Source: Clostridiales bacterium (lineage in GTDB: Bacteria; Bacillota; Clostridia; Peptostreptococcales; Anaerovoracaceae). Taken from it: a DNA stretch of 41,265 nt. Both the position numbers and the translations under genes were made by a program. Shown piece after piece: positions 29,178 to 37,843 of this stretch; position 1 is the stretch's first letter, and every line of letters starts with the position of its first letter. The stretch is taken from positions 1-41,265 of the forward strand of contig JALEQY010000031.1 of the NCBI GenBank assembly GCA_022763735.1. Reading direction: 5' to 3'. Under the pieces are notes generated by a model that did not search any database, had not been told where the DNA came from, and saw nothing but the letters and a program-made list of their open reading frames with translations.

Positions 29178-30842
29178 ATGAAAATTATGTTAAAAAAAGG
29201 GCCTGGAGAGCTTTTTGATGAAATAATCAGGAAAGAGCCCGTCAGACTTGAATCGATTGTGCGGGAGTATCAGGATGAACTCCCCTACAGGATACTTATC
29301 GGCAGAGTCAATGGGCGTGACGAGGAGCTTGATTTCCTCATCGATAAGGATTCAACGGTGGAGCTGCTGGACATGAGGACTCACAGCGCCAATCTGGTAT
29401 ATCAGCATACCCTGTCTCTGATATATCTCAAAGCGGTAAAGGACGTTCTTGGCATTTACAGTGTGGAGATAGAGAATTCGCTGAATAAGGGATTGTACAC
29501 GGAGATAAAAACCAGCGACCCGGTTACCGAAGAGCAGGTCAGGCAGATTGAAGCCAGGATGCGTCAGCTGGTGGATGAGGATGTACCGATTGTCAGGGAA
29601 TCATACAGCAGACAGGACGCGGTTGACATCTGGGAAAAATACAATTACCCTGAGAAATCCAGACTGCTTGAGCGTGCTGATTATGTAGATGAAGCCAAGT
29701 TTTACCATATTGAAGGGTATCGTAATTTTTTCTACGGACTTATGGCTCCGTCAGCAGGGTACATTGAGTATTTTGAGCTGAAAAAGTACAGGCGTGGTGT
29801 GCTGCTGAGGTTTCCATACTACTCAAAGCCTGATGAGATACCGCCTTTCGTGGACGAGGCCAAGCTTTACACTGCCTTCGGAGAAGCTAAAAAATGGCAG
29901 CAGCTCCTGGGTGTATCCTACCTTGAGGATCTGAACAGAAAAATCCGCGGAGGAGGTGCCAAAGATCTTATTCTGCTGTCGGAAGCTCTTCATGAGAAAA
30001 AGATTGCTGAAATTGCTGATATGATCACCAGGGGAAAGAAACGTATAGTGCTGATAGCAGGGCCGTCATCCTCGGGAAAGACAACTTTTGCCAGAAGACT
30101 GTGTGTACAGCTGAGAGTCAATGGTCTGGATCCGCTTTATATCGGGATGGACGATTATTTCCTCAACAGAAGTGAGACCCCGAAGGGAGCGGACGGCAAG
30201 CCGAACTATGAAGATATTGAAGCACTGGATATAGGTCTGTTCAATGATAACATGAATGACCTCCTTGACGGCAGAGCTGTGGATCTGCCGGAGTTTGACT
30301 TCATATCGGGCACCAAGAAGTTCGGCGGGAGGATAACATCCATCAGAGCATCACAGCCGATAGTCATAGAGGGGATACACGCCCTTAACGGCAAACTTAC
30401 AGAATACATCGATGACAGGCAGAAATTCAGGATATATATAAGCCCTTTCACGCAGCTGAACATAGATGTGCACAACAGAGTGCCTACTACAGATGCCAGA
30501 ATACTGAGGAGGATAGTGCGCGATTATAAATACAGAGGAAACTCTGCAGCTCAGACAATTGCCCAGTGGCCTAAGGTCAGAGCAGGCGAGGATAAGAACA
30601 TTTTCCCGTATAACGGTGAAGCTGATGTGCTCTTTAATTCCGCACTGGTTTATGAGCTGTCAGTGCTTAAAAAATATGCGGAACCTCTTCTCGAAGGAGT
30701 GTCGCCTGATCAGCCGGAATACAGCGAGGCTGTGAGGATGCTTGATTTTATCAGATTTTTCGAGGAGATAGATGAAGAACAGTATGTGCCTAACAACTCG
30801 ATAATGAGAGAATTTATAGGTGGAAGTATTTTTGTGGAGTAA
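29178..30842 (+). CDS. Nucleoside (uridine) kinase with N-terminal threonyl-tRNA synthetase-like domain
   Basis: A 554-residue two-part protein. Residues about 1-270 resemble the N-terminal editing/TGS-SAD region of threonyl-tRNA synthetase, with the SAD-like HSANLVYQHTLSLIYLKAV (about 75-93). Residues about 280-500 are a uridine kinase/phosphoribulokinase-type P-loop domain with Walker A AGPSSSGKTTFARR, then GMDDYFLNR and RIVRDYKYRG, which resembles the uridine kinase lid. This architecture is common in Clostridia, where it is annotated as nucleoside kinase; how the tRNA-synthetase-like part is used is unclear. I chose ATG 29178, which has AAGAGGT upstream, over an in-frame ATG ten codons earlier without a site. 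The PfkB-type gene follows after 20 bases. Confidence 0.88.
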   Translation: MKIMLKKGPGELFDEIIRKEPVRLESIVREYQDELPYRILIGRVNGRDEELDFLIDKDSTVELLDMRTHSANLVYQHTLSLIYLKAVKDVLGIYSVEIENSLNKGLYTEIKTSDPVTEEQVRQIEARMRQLVDEDVPIVRESYSRQDAVDIWEKYNYPEKSRLLERADYVDEAKFYHIEGYRNFFYGLMAPSAGYIEYFELKKYRRGVLLRFPYYSKPDEIPPFVDEAKLYTAFGEAKKWQQLLGVSYLEDLNRKIRGGGAKDLILLSEALHEKKIAEIADMITRGKKRIVLIAGPSSSGKTTFARRLCVQLRVNGLDPLYIGMDDYFLNRSETPKGADGKPNYEDIEALDIGLFNDNMNDLLDGRAVDLPEFDFISGTKKFGGRITSIRASQPIVIEGIHALNGKLTEYIDDRQKFRIYISPFTQLNIDVHNRVPTTDARILRRIVRDYKYRGNSAAQTIAQWPKVRAGEDKNIFPYNGEADVLFNSALVYELSVLKKYAEPLLEGVSPDQPEYSEAVRMLDFIRFFEEIDEEQYVPNNSIMREFIGGSIFVE

Positions 30843-30862
30843 TTTTGAAAAGGAGAAATGAA

Positions 30863-31939
30863 ATGATAGCAGTAATTGGCGGAGCTATGGCTTCGGTAGT
30901 GATAAAAATGATTCCTGTAAAGGGCGAAGAGGAACGTATGGGCACTGGACTCGGTCAGCAGCTTTACGGTGAAATGGACAGGCAGATGGCGGACGGCACA
31001 TATGGTATGACGCAGATGATGCAGATGGTGCAGATGATGCAGGAAGACAATGGACCGGGCGGAGCAGACGGAAGCGCGGAGGAGAAGGCGCCGGCTGTAC
31101 AGCAGGAACCCGAAAGGCCTGAATATGATGACATTATAGTAGAAAACCGAGGATGCGGATTTAACATTGCCAAGCATCTTGCGGCAGACGGACACGATGT
31201 GTCATACATCTCGATTGTAGGAACTGATCCTCTGGGACTGGCAGTTGTAGAGGAACTGAAGTCGTGCGGCATAAACACTGCAGGAGTCAGGAAGGTTCAG
31301 GGAACTACACCGATCCAGGTGGAGATGGTTAATATTCTGGGAGATATAGAAGGCTTCAAGTGCAATGATTCACTGCTTGCGAAATTTACGCCGTCGTTTA
31401 TCGATGAAGCGGCAGAACTGATCGACAAGGCTGATATTATTGTGATGGACGGAAGTCTTCCTGAAGAAACCATCGCCAGAGTAGCGGAACTTTATGGGAA
31501 TAAAGAGAATGTGAAAATCTTCTTCGATCCGGGTACCAGACACGGCGGCGGTAAGGTCGCAGATGTCCTGGATAAAATGTACTGCGTAATGCCGGGCAGA
31601 ATGGAAGCTGAAGCCATGACAGGCAAAACAATCCTCGGGCAGGATCAGCTGATGGAAGCAGGTGCCTTCCTTGAACAAAAAGGTGTCGACAGAATCATAA
31701 TCACGATGAAAGGCGGCGGAATATATTATAAATCGGGATTCAATGAAGGTATCCTGAGGCCGGAAAGAGTTCTTTCGTTTGCGACAACCACCGGTGCCGG
31801 TGATATAGTTTCTGCAGCAGTTATCGCAGCAGAAGCAGAAGGAAGAGAGATTGACGACATCGCTGCTATCGCATTGAACAAAGCAGCGGAATTCCTGGCA
31901 GACCTGAGTGACGAAAGACCTATAGACATCTATAAATAA
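30863..31939 (+). CDS. PfkB-family carbohydrate/nucleoside kinase with Met/Gln-rich insertion
   Basis: 358 residues with a ribokinase-type fold. The N-terminal strand is MIAVIGGAMA, and the substrate-side glycine motif is RGCGFNIAKHLAADGHDVSY (about 96-115). The catalytic ATTTGAGDIVSAAV motif with its base Asp lies near the C-terminus (about 309-322). Between the first strand and the Gly motif lies an unusual segment of about 60 residues (roughly 28-85), low in complexity: GMTQMMQMVQMMQ, then an acidic Gly/Ala/Pro/Glu-rich stretch. Relatives have about 25 residues there (the lid). I chose ATG 30863, with AGGAG seven bases upstream. It is in an operon with the nucleoside kinase, so a nucleoside or pseudouridine substrate is plausible but unproven. 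Confidence 0.85.
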   Translation: MIAVIGGAMASVVIKMIPVKGEEERMGTGLGQQLYGEMDRQMADGTYGMTQMMQMVQMMQEDNGPGGADGSAEEKAPAVQQEPERPEYDDIIVENRGCGFNIAKHLAADGHDVSYISIVGTDPLGLAVVEELKSCGINTAGVRKVQGTTPIQVEMVNILGDIEGFKCNDSLLAKFTPSFIDEAAELIDKADIIVMDGSLPEETIARVAELYGNKENVKIFFDPGTRHGGGKVADVLDKMYCVMPGRMEAEAMTGKTILGQDQLMEAGAFLEQKGVDRIIITMKGGGIYYKSGFNEGILRPERVLSFATTTGAGDIVSAAVIAAEAEGREIDDIAAIALNKAAEFLADLSDERPIDIYK

Positions 31940-31990
31940 TAATATATGAGAAATGCGGGCATAACTGATAGAAATCGGTTGGATGTGTGG

Positions 31991-32024
31991 GGTTCGAGCG
32001 GCTCGGTCATGTGCAGCTCGAACC
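31991..32024. repeat. Perfect 9-bp inverted repeat (hairpin) after the PfkB gene
   Basis: GGTTCGAGC (31991-31999) and GCTCGAACC (32016-32024) are perfectly complementary around a 16-base loop. No T-run follows on either strand, so it is not a standard terminator. It could be an mRNA 3'-end structure or a protein site. Confidence 0.6.
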
Positions 32025-32030
32025 TGGTCC

Positions 32031-32066
32031 GATGTGAATCATGATGTGAATCATGAAGTGGTTCGT
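32031..32066. repeat. Short tandem repeat, 12-bp unit
   Basis: GATGTGAATCAT occurs twice in tandem (32031-32042 and 32043-32054), followed by a diverged third copy GAAGTGGTTCGT (32055-32066). It is non-coding as far as I can see. Confidence 0.7.
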
Positions 32067-32177
32067 GATGACAGTGAAGCGGCCAGCCCGGGCTGCTCGA
32101 AATTATGCCTTTATTCCCGATAATGATCTTAAATTTTTCCATTTTTACCGCGCAGACGCTACGGGATTGCCGGAAAT

Positions 32178-32373
32178 TTACGAAATCAGTAAATTTAGAG
32201 TCCTGTTTCGTAAAAACAAGATATGAAATGAGAAAAAACATGCGGATCAGGCACATTGTGTTTTGTATTAATAAAAATAAGAAGGCTACACGTTACGAAA
32301 ACAGTTGTTTTTTTACTCTGTTTCGTAACAGATAACTACAAAATTTTGGAAAACGACTGAATTTTTTACGAAA
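32178..32373. repeat. Cluster of five TTACGAAA elements in both orientations
   Basis: TTACGAAA occurs at 32178-32185, 32293-32300 and 32366-32373 on the plus strand and at 32206-32213 and 32321-32328 on the minus strand. The third and fourth copies are arranged as a hairpin, GTTACGAAAACAG with CTGTTTCGTAAC. This lies in the 1027-base gene-free stretch between the PfkB gene and rpsJ. The rest of that stretch is A/T-rich with no convincing gene until the rpsJ promoter. Confidence 0.7.
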
Positions 32374-32694
32374 TGGTATGTAAAAATGCCCGATTTTGTA
32401 AATTCTCGGGACACCGTGAAAATAAACCACTACCTTTCGGAACGCGGAATTCTACAGCTTGCATCCCCGAAATCCAGTTCAGAAGCAGCTGTACATGAGT
32501 GTTTTTTTCTTTGAATACATACCTCCCCAAAAATAAAAATTCTGAAAAAATAAAAAATAATTTCGGACAAGCCTGTCGAGATGTACCTGATTCATAGAAA
32601 CACTGGAAAGTGTGTGCCTAAAATGGACTCTCTAACCATTGAAAACAAGGGATTTTGCAACGTAAAAAAATACAAAAAACTTTCGAAAAAACTC

Positions 32695-32723
32695 TTGCAA
32701 TATTTCGCATAGTAGGGTATACT
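32695..32723 (+). promoter_or_regulatory. Promoter of the S10-spc ribosomal protein operon
   Basis: TTGCAA (32695-32700) and TATACT (32718-32723) are separated by exactly 17 bases within an A/T-rich upstream context. Transcription would start near 32730, about 237 bases before rpsJ. Confidence 0.75.
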
Positions 32724-32729
32724 AAAAAA

Positions 32730-32966
32730 GCTTGTGTAAGGCGATGACGTGGGAAGTTACCTTGCTATAGGAGAATTTCCACTGAGAATTGTCCCCACAT
32801 CGATGGGGGCGTAGGGATTCGCTGAATTTTTATTGTGTGTAAAACAATAGAAACACACGAAAGCGTGTACGAAGCAGGCAAATCCACTGTATGCGTTGAA
32901 AATTCAAGCATCAGAACCCCTTGTACGAGCATAGCGAAAACAGTACAAAAAATCTAGGAGGAAAAA
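32730..32966 (+). promoter_or_regulatory. Long structured 5' leader of the S10 operon
   Basis: The leader contains GTGGG (32750-32754) facing CCCCAC (32795-32800), a GAAA-capped hairpin ACACG/CGTGT near 32855-32871, and a TGTGTGT/ACACACA pairing around a second loop. Its length and folding suggest autogenous control by a ribosomal protein, as with S10 operon leaders elsewhere, but I see no terminator and cannot name the binding protein. The rpsJ SD is AGGAGG at about 32956-32961. Confidence 0.5.
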
Positions 32967-33278
32967 ATGAGCGAATTACAGAAAATCAGAATCAAGCTTA
33001 AAGCTTATGACCATGCACTTCTTGATCAGTCCGCAGCAAAGATCGTTGAGACTGCCAAGAAGACAGGTGCTGAAGTATCAGGACCTATTCCGCTTCCGAC
33101 AGAAAAGGAAGTAGTGACTATCCTTAGAGCTGTTCACAAATACAAGGATTCAAGAGAACAGTTCGAACAGAGAACTCACAAAAGACTGATCGACATCACA
33201 AGCGCTACAGCTAAGACAACAGATGCTCTTACTAAGCTGGACTTACCTGCAGGCGTTGATATCGAAATCAAATTATAA
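32967..33278 (+). CDS. rpsJ: 30S ribosomal protein S10
   Basis: 103 residues, the usual length. The conserved start [19 protein letters not shown] and [17 protein letters not shown] are visible, as is the [12 protein letters not shown] loop. S10 binds 16S rRNA in the 30S head and also acts as NusE in antitermination. It is the first gene of the operon, after a 237-base leader. A 122-base gap separates it from rplC. Confidence 0.98.
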   Translation: MSELQKIRIKLKAYDHALLDQSAAKIVETAKKTGAEVSGPIPLPTEKEVVTILRAVHKYKDSREQFEQRTHKRLIDITSATAKTTDALTKLDLPAGVDIEIKL

Positions 33279-33400
33279 TGGCAATCCCGGAACTGCCGAT
33301 CCGACAGCGAGGGTAAAACCATAAATAACAAAAGGCGAAGGGAACTCCCCTTAGTATGACCGCTGCATGCGGTCCGCTGTAAGAATCAAGGAGGAAAAAT
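33279..33400 (+). promoter_or_regulatory. Structured 122-base spacer between rpsJ and rplC
   Basis: Two hairpins are visible: AAGGG/CCCTT (33338-33352) and GACCGC/GCGGTC around TGCAT (33358-33374). No T-run follows, so they are not terminators. Other gaps between S10-spc genes here are under 30 bases except rpsN-rpsH, so this spacer may be a regulatory or processing site. Confidence 0.4.
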
Positions 33401-34036
33401 ATGAAAACTATTTTAGGTAGGAAAATGGGCATGACCCAGATCTTTACCGAACATGGAGCAGTTGTTCCTGTAACAGTAGTTCAGGCTGGCCCGATGACGG
33501 TAACTCAGATCAAGACTGTTGAAACTGATGGCTACAACGCAGTACAGTTCGGATTCGAAGACGCTAAGCCGCAGAGAGTGAACAAGCCTATGACAGGACA
33601 TTTCGCCAAGAACGGAATCGCTCCTAAGAAAAATCTGGCTGAATTCAGACCGGAAGAAGGCGAAACTTACGAAATCGGACAGCAGATCACAGTTGCTGAT
33701 TTTGAAGAAGGCGTAAAACTGGACGTAACAGGAACTTCAAAAGGTAAGGGAACTCAGGGTAACATCAAGAGACACGGACACCACAGAGGCCCTATGAGTC
33801 ACGGTTCAAAACACAAGAGACTTGCTGGTGCGCTTGCTGCAGGTACTTATCCTTCAAGAGTATTCAAAGGTAATGCAGGTCCTGGTAGAACAGGCCGTGA
33901 AACAGTAACAGTTCAGAACGTTGAGCTGGTAAAAGTTATCGAAGACAAGAACCTTATGCTGATTAAAGGTGCGGTACCTGGTAACAAGGGTGGCCTCGTT
34001 CGCATCCAGTATGCAGTAAAAGGTCAGAACAAATAA
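33401..34036 (+). CDS. rplC: 50S ribosomal protein L3
   Basis: 211 residues. The start KTILGRKMGMTQIFTEHG and the conserved tip region HRGPMSHGSKHKR (about 127-139), which reaches toward the peptidyl transferase centre, are clear, as is the GRTGRETVTVQN block. L3 starts 50S assembly together with L24. AAGGAGG precedes the ATG. Confidence 0.98.
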   Translation: MKTILGRKMGMTQIFTEHGAVVPVTVVQAGPMTVTQIKTVETDGYNAVQFGFEDAKPQRVNKPMTGHFAKNGIAPKKNLAEFRPEEGETYEIGQQITVADFEEGVKLDVTGTSKGKGTQGNIKRHGHHRGPMSHGSKHKRLAGALAAGTYPSRVFKGNAGPGRTGRETVTVQNVELVKVIEDKNLMLIKGAVPGNKGGLVRIQYAVKGQNK

Positions 34037-34063
34037 GGATGACTTCAGGAAGGAGGAAGTAAA

Positions 34064-34687
34064 ATGTCAAAAGTGACAATGCTGAATATGGCAGGGCAGG
34101 AAGCCGGAACAATCGAACTGAAAGACGAGATTTTCGGTATCGAGCCTAACCAGAATGCAGTACATGCAGTAGTTAAAAATATTTTAGCCAACAAAAGACA
34201 GGGCACACAGTCCGCTAAGACCAGAGCTGAAGTCAGAGGAGGCGGCAGAAAGCCATTCAGACAGAAGGGAACAGGCCGTCACAGACAGGGAAGCTCAACA
34301 GACCCTTCACAGGTAGGAGGCGGAATCGTATTCGCACCAAAGCCAAGAAGCTACAGATACACACTGCCTAAGAAACTCAGAAGACTGGCAATGTTCTCAG
34401 CGCTTTCATCAAAGGTTGCAGAAAACGAAATCATCGTAGTTGATGAAATCAAGTTTGAAGAACCTAAGACAAAAGAAATGGTGAAGATGCTCGAAAACAT
34501 TAAGGCTGGCAAGAAGGCATTAATCGTAACAGCTGAGAAGGATGAAAATATCATCAGATCTGCAGCTAACATTCCGGGAGTAAGAACAGCATTAGTATCA
34601 ACTATGAATGTTTATGAGATCATCAATCACACAAACTTCATTGTAACTAAAGAAGCTGTAGAAAAAATTGAGGAGGTGTACTCATAA
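34064..34687 (+). CDS. rplD: 50S ribosomal protein L4
   Basis: 207 residues with the family start [15 protein letters not shown]. The extended loop lining the exit tunnel is [20 protein letters not shown] (about 64-83), the region where macrolide-resistance changes occur in other bacteria; it looks unaltered. L4 represses the S10 operon in Escherichia coli, which raises the possibility that it acts on the long leader here. The stop overlaps the rplW start. Confidence 0.98.
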   Translation: MSKVTMLNMAGQEAGTIELKDEIFGIEPNQNAVHAVVKNILANKRQGTQSAKTRAEVRGGGRKPFRQKGTGRHRQGSSTDPSQVGGGIVFAPKPRSYRYTLPKKLRRLAMFSALSSKVAENEIIVVDEIKFEEPKTKEMVKMLENIKAGKKALIVTAEKDENIIRSAANIPGVRTALVSTMNVYEIINHTNFIVTKEAVEKIEEVYS

Positions 34688-34977
34688 TGAAAACGCCTTA
34701 CGATGTAATAATCAAGCCTGTTATTTCAGAACAGAGTATGGAAGATGCACAGGCTAAAAAATACACATTCAAGGTTGCAGTAGACGCTAACAAAACAGAA
34801 GTTAAACATGCGGTTGAAGAAATCTTCGATGTGGAAGTTGCAAAAGTAAACATCATGAACGTTGCAGGAAAGCAGAAGAGAATGGGAAGATACGTTGGAA
34901 TGACTGCCGCTACAAAGAAGGCAATCGTTACACTTACTGAAAAGAGTAAGGAAATCGAATTCTTCCAGAGTCTGTAA
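34687..34977 (+). CDS. rplW: 50S ribosomal protein L23
   Basis: 96 residues, the bacterial size. The start [16 protein letters not shown] and the loop [20 protein letters not shown] that interacts with 23S rRNA are visible. L23 sits at the tunnel exit and docks trigger factor and SRP. It is translationally coupled to rplD (ATG within AATGA). Confidence 0.98.
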   Translation: MKTPYDVIIKPVISEQSMEDAQAKKYTFKVAVDANKTEVKHAVEEIFDVEVAKVNIMNVAGKQKRMGRYVGMTAATKKAIVTLTEKSKEIEFFQSL

Positions 34978-34995
34978 TACAGGAGGTAGACATAA

Positions 34996-35829
34996 ATGGG
35001 AATTAAAAAATACAATCCGACCACTCCTGGTTTAAGAGGGATGACGGTTTCTACATTTGAAGAAATCACTTGCACTACACCGGAGAAGTCACTCACAGTA
35101 ACTCTTAAAAAGCACTCGGGAAGAAATGCCAGAGGTAAGATCACTGTAAGACACAGAGGCGGCGGATACAGACCGAAGTACAGAATTATCGACATCAAGA
35201 GAAACAAAGAAGGCATTCCAGGAACAGTTGCCACTATCGAATATGATCCGAACAGAAGTGCCAATATCGCACTGATCAATTATGCTGACGGCGAGAAGAG
35301 ATATATCATCGCTCCTAACAAGCTCGCTGTAGGCGACGTGATCGTATCAGGTGCTGATGCGGACATCAAGATCGGAAACGCACTTCCGCTTGCAAACATT
35401 CCGGTTGGTACAATTATCCACAATGTGGAACTGAAGCCGGGCAAAGGCGGACAGATGGTAAGATCGGCAGGAAACGGTGCGCAGCTCATGGCTAAAGAAG
35501 GACAGTATGCACAGGTAAGACTTCCTTCCGGCGAAGTGAGAAAAGTAAGAATCGAATGCAGAGCTACTATCGGCGAAGTAGGAAACCTTGATCACCAGAA
35601 CATTCAGATCGGTAAAGCAGGAAGAAAAAGACACATGGGTATCAGACCTACAGTAAGAGGTTCCGTAATGAACCCTAATGATCACCCTCACGGCGGTGGT
35701 GAAGGTAAGGCCGGAATCGGTAGAGTCAGCCCTGTTACACCTTGGGGTAAACCTGCTCTCGGATACAAGACAAGAAAGAAAAAGAAAGCATCTGATAAAT
35801 ATATCGTGAAGAGAAGAAACGAAAAATAA
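34996..35829 (+). CDS. rplB: 50S ribosomal protein L2
   Basis: 277 residues. The start [16 protein letters not shown] and the conserved [20 protein letters not shown] block are clear, as is the C-terminal [19 protein letters not shown] segment with the histidine linked to peptidyl transfer. L2 is a primary 23S rRNA-binding protein. AGGAGG precedes the ATG. Confidence 0.98.
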   Translation: MGIKKYNPTTPGLRGMTVSTFEEITCTTPEKSLTVTLKKHSGRNARGKITVRHRGGGYRPKYRIIDIKRNKEGIPGTVATIEYDPNRSANIALINYADGEKRYIIAPNKLAVGDVIVSGADADIKIGNALPLANIPVGTIIHNVELKPGKGGQMVRSAGNGAQLMAKEGQYAQVRLPSGEVRKVRIECRATIGEVGNLDHQNIQIGKAGRKRHMGIRPTVRGSVMNPNDHPHGGGEGKAGIGRVSPVTPWGKPALGYKTRKKKKASDKYIVKRRNEK

Positions 35830-35847
35830 TAGGAAGGAGCAAAGATA

Positions 35848-36120
35848 ATGGGAAGATCACTTAAAAAGGGACCTTTCGTAAACGCTAAGCTGCTGAAAGC
35901 TATCGAAGAAATGAACGCAGCTAACGAAAAGAAAGTCATCAGAACATGGTCAAGACCATCCACTATATTCCCGCAGATGGTGGGACATACGATTGCTGTG
36001 CATGACGGAAGAAAACACGTTCCTGTATATATTACAGAAGATATGGTAGGACACAGACTGGGAGAATTTGCTCCTACAAGAACCTACAGAGGCCATGCCG
36101 CAGATAAGAAATCAAAGTAA
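35848..36120 (+). CDS. rpsS: 30S ribosomal protein S19
   Basis: 90 residues with the typical [18 protein letters not shown] start and [20 protein letters not shown] core, ending [19 protein letters not shown]19 forms the head complex with S13 near the A site. AGGAAGGAG lies upstream. Confidence 0.98.
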   Translation: MGRSLKKGPFVNAKLLKAIEEMNAANEKKVIRTWSRPSTIFPQMVGHTIAVHDGRKHVPVYITEDMVGHRLGEFAPTRTYRGHAADKKSK

Positions 36121-36139
36121 GAAAAGGAGATAATTAGAA

Positions 36140-36472
36140 ATGGAAGCAAAAGCAATTGCAAAATATGTAAGAATGTCTCCTATCAAGCTGAAGCCTGTTA
36201 CTGATTTAGTAAGAGGAAAAGACTTAAATGAGGCATTGAATATTCTGAAGTTCACTCCTGGAAAGGGAGCTGAAATCGTAGAGAAGGTTGTTAAATCCGC
36301 AGCTGCCAATGCAGATGTGAAGGAAATGAACACAGACAATCTTTATGTCGCTGAAGTATATGCTAACCAGGGACCTACTATGAAGAGATGGAGAGCTGGA
36401 TCACAGGGTAGAGCATCGATAATCTTAAAGAGAAGCAGCCACGTTGGTGTAACTCTTAGAGAAAGAAATTAA
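36140..36472 (+). CDS. rplV: 50S ribosomal protein L22
   Basis: 110 residues. The start AKAIAKYVRMSPIKLKPVTD lacks some variation seen in longer forms. The beta-hairpin that lines the exit tunnel is GPTMKRWRAGSQGRASIILK (about 79-98). Its tip is the site of macrolide-resistance changes elsewhere and appears ordinary here. It lies 19 bases after rpsS and before rpsC. Confidence 0.98.
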   Translation: MEAKAIAKYVRMSPIKLKPVTDLVRGKDLNEALNILKFTPGKGAEIVEKVVKSAAANADVKEMNTDNLYVAEVYANQGPTMKRWRAGSQGRASIILKRSSHVGVTLRERN

Positions 36473-36491
36473 GGAATAGGAGGTTCAATTA

Positions 36492-37382
36492 ATGGGTCAG
36501 AAAGTAAGTCCTCATGGACTGAGAGTAGGCGTAATAAAAGATTGGGATTCTAAATGGTATGCTGATAAATCAAAATTTGCAGACTACCTCGTTGAAGATA
36601 ACAAAGTCAGAGAATTCGTTAAGAAAAAATTATACGCTGCAGGCGTTTCAAAGGTACTGCTTGAAAGAGCTGCAGAAAATAAATTAAAAGTTATCGTACT
36701 GACAGCTAAGCCTGGTATGGTAATCGGAAGATCCGGAACAGGAATCGATGACCTTAAGGGTGAACTGGAAAAGATGACTGGCAAGAATATCATCATCGAT
36801 ATCAAAGAAGTAAGAAGAGCAGAACTGGATGCACAGCTTACAGCAGAAAGCATCGCTCAGGCTCTCGAAAGAAGAGTTTCCTTCAGAAGAGCTATGAAAC
36901 AGGCTATCGGCAGAACAATGAAGGCTGGAGCTAAAGGTATCAAGGTTCTTACATCAGGAAGACTCGGCGGAGCTGAAATTGCCAGATCCGAAAAATACAG
37001 CGAAGGTAACGTGCCTCTCCACACATTAAGAGCTAATATCGATTACGGCTTTGCAGAAGCTGATACAACTTACGGTAAGCTTGGTGTCAAGGTATGGATC
37101 AACCACGGCGAAATCCTCGACAAAGGTCTCAAGAGCCCGGTTCCTGAAGAAAAGGAAAACAGAAGAGACAGAAAGAAAGGCGACAGAAGACCTAGAAGAG
37201 ATGGTGAAAGAAGACCTAGAAGAGACGACAGAAGAAATGACAGAGCTGAAGCACCTAAAGCAGTAAACCCTAGAGTAAGAAAGACTCCAAAGGTTGATCC
37301 GGCTGTAGAAGCTCAGGCAGCACAAGTTGAAGAAGCACAGGTTTCAGTAGATGCAGAAGCAGCTGCAGCAACTGAAGAATAG
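36492..37382 (+). CDS. rpsC: 30S ribosomal protein S3 with long charged C-terminal extension
   Basis: 296 residues, versus about 210-235 for most bacterial S3. Residues 1-215 are standard: start [22 protein letters not shown]-domain loop [16 protein letters not shown], and the C-terminal domain with [20 protein letters not shown]. Residues about 216-296 form an extension. Its first half is strongly basic with repeated RRPRRD-like units ([17 protein letters not shown]), and its second half is an Ala/Glu/Val-rich acidic tail. Extensions of this kind occur in some Clostridia and Actinobacteria. It would lie at the mRNA entry site and may touch mRNA or other factors. Confidence 0.97.
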   Translation: MGQKVSPHGLRVGVIKDWDSKWYADKSKFADYLVEDNKVREFVKKKLYAAGVSKVLLERAAENKLKVIVLTAKPGMVIGRSGTGIDDLKGELEKMTGKNIIIDIKEVRRAELDAQLTAESIAQALERRVSFRRAMKQAIGRTMKAGAKGIKVLTSGRLGGAEIARSEKYSEGNVPLHTLRANIDYGFAEADTTYGKLGVKVWINHGEILDKGLKSPVPEEKENRRDRKKGDRRPRRDGERRPRRDDRRNDRAEAPKAVNPRVRKTPKVDPAVEAQAAQVEEAQVSVDAEAAAATEE

Positions 37383-37408
37383 ACATTGGTGAAAGGAGGA
37401 CACGCGTC

Positions 37409-37843
37409 ATGTTAATGCCAAAGCGCGTTAAACGTAGAAGAGTCCACAGAGGCAGAATGAAGGGCAAGGCTACAAAAGGAAATACTATCACTTACGGTGA
37501 TTATGGTCTTGTTGCCACTGAATGTGGATGGATCACTTCAAACCAGATCGAAGCAGCCAGAATCGCTATGACAAGATCTGTAAAGAGAGGCGGTAAGGTT
37601 TACATCAAAATCTTCCCTCATAAATCAGTAACAAAGAAACCTGCTGAAGTACGTATGGGTTCCGGTAAAGGTGCTCCTGAGTACTGGGTAGCAGTAGTAA
37701 AACCAGGCAGAGTAATGTTCGAAATCGAAGGTGTTACAGAAGCTCAGGCAAGAGAAGCTATGAGACTTGCAGGACACAAACTGCCGGTTAAATGTAAATT
37801 TGCCATCAAAGAAAAAGAAGCAGAAAAGGGTGGTGAAGAATAA
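37409..37843 (+). CDS. rplP: 50S ribosomal protein L16
   Basis: 144 residues with the start [20 protein letters not shown], the core [20 protein letters not shown] and the block [21 protein letters not shown]16 positions the A-site tRNA. GGAGG lies about 11 bases before the ATG. The stop overlaps the rpmC start. Confidence 0.98.
   Translation: MLMPKRVKRRRVHRGRMKGKATKGNTITYGDYGLVATECGWITSNQIEAARIAMTRSVKRGGKVYIKIFPHKSVTKKPAEVRMGSGKGAPEYWVAVVKPGRVMFEIEGVTEAQAREAMRLAGHKLPVKCKFAIKEKEAEKGGEE

Noticed and set aside
32031-32066. Tandem 12-bp units considered as a CRISPR array
   Set aside because: The units are too short, adjoin without spacers, and no cas gene is present.
31930-32256. 108-codon minus-strand frame with His-rich stretch (HHEPLHDSHHDSH)
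   Set aside because: The histidines come from reading the 12-bp tandem repeat on the other strand. The frame has no binding site and overlaps the PfkB 3' end, so a metal-binding protein is not supported.
32105-32335. 76-codon open frame in the gene-free region before rpsJ
   Set aside because: No Shine-Dalgarno, no recognisable family, A/T-driven composition, and it runs through the TTACGAAA repeat cluster. I treat the region as non-coding.
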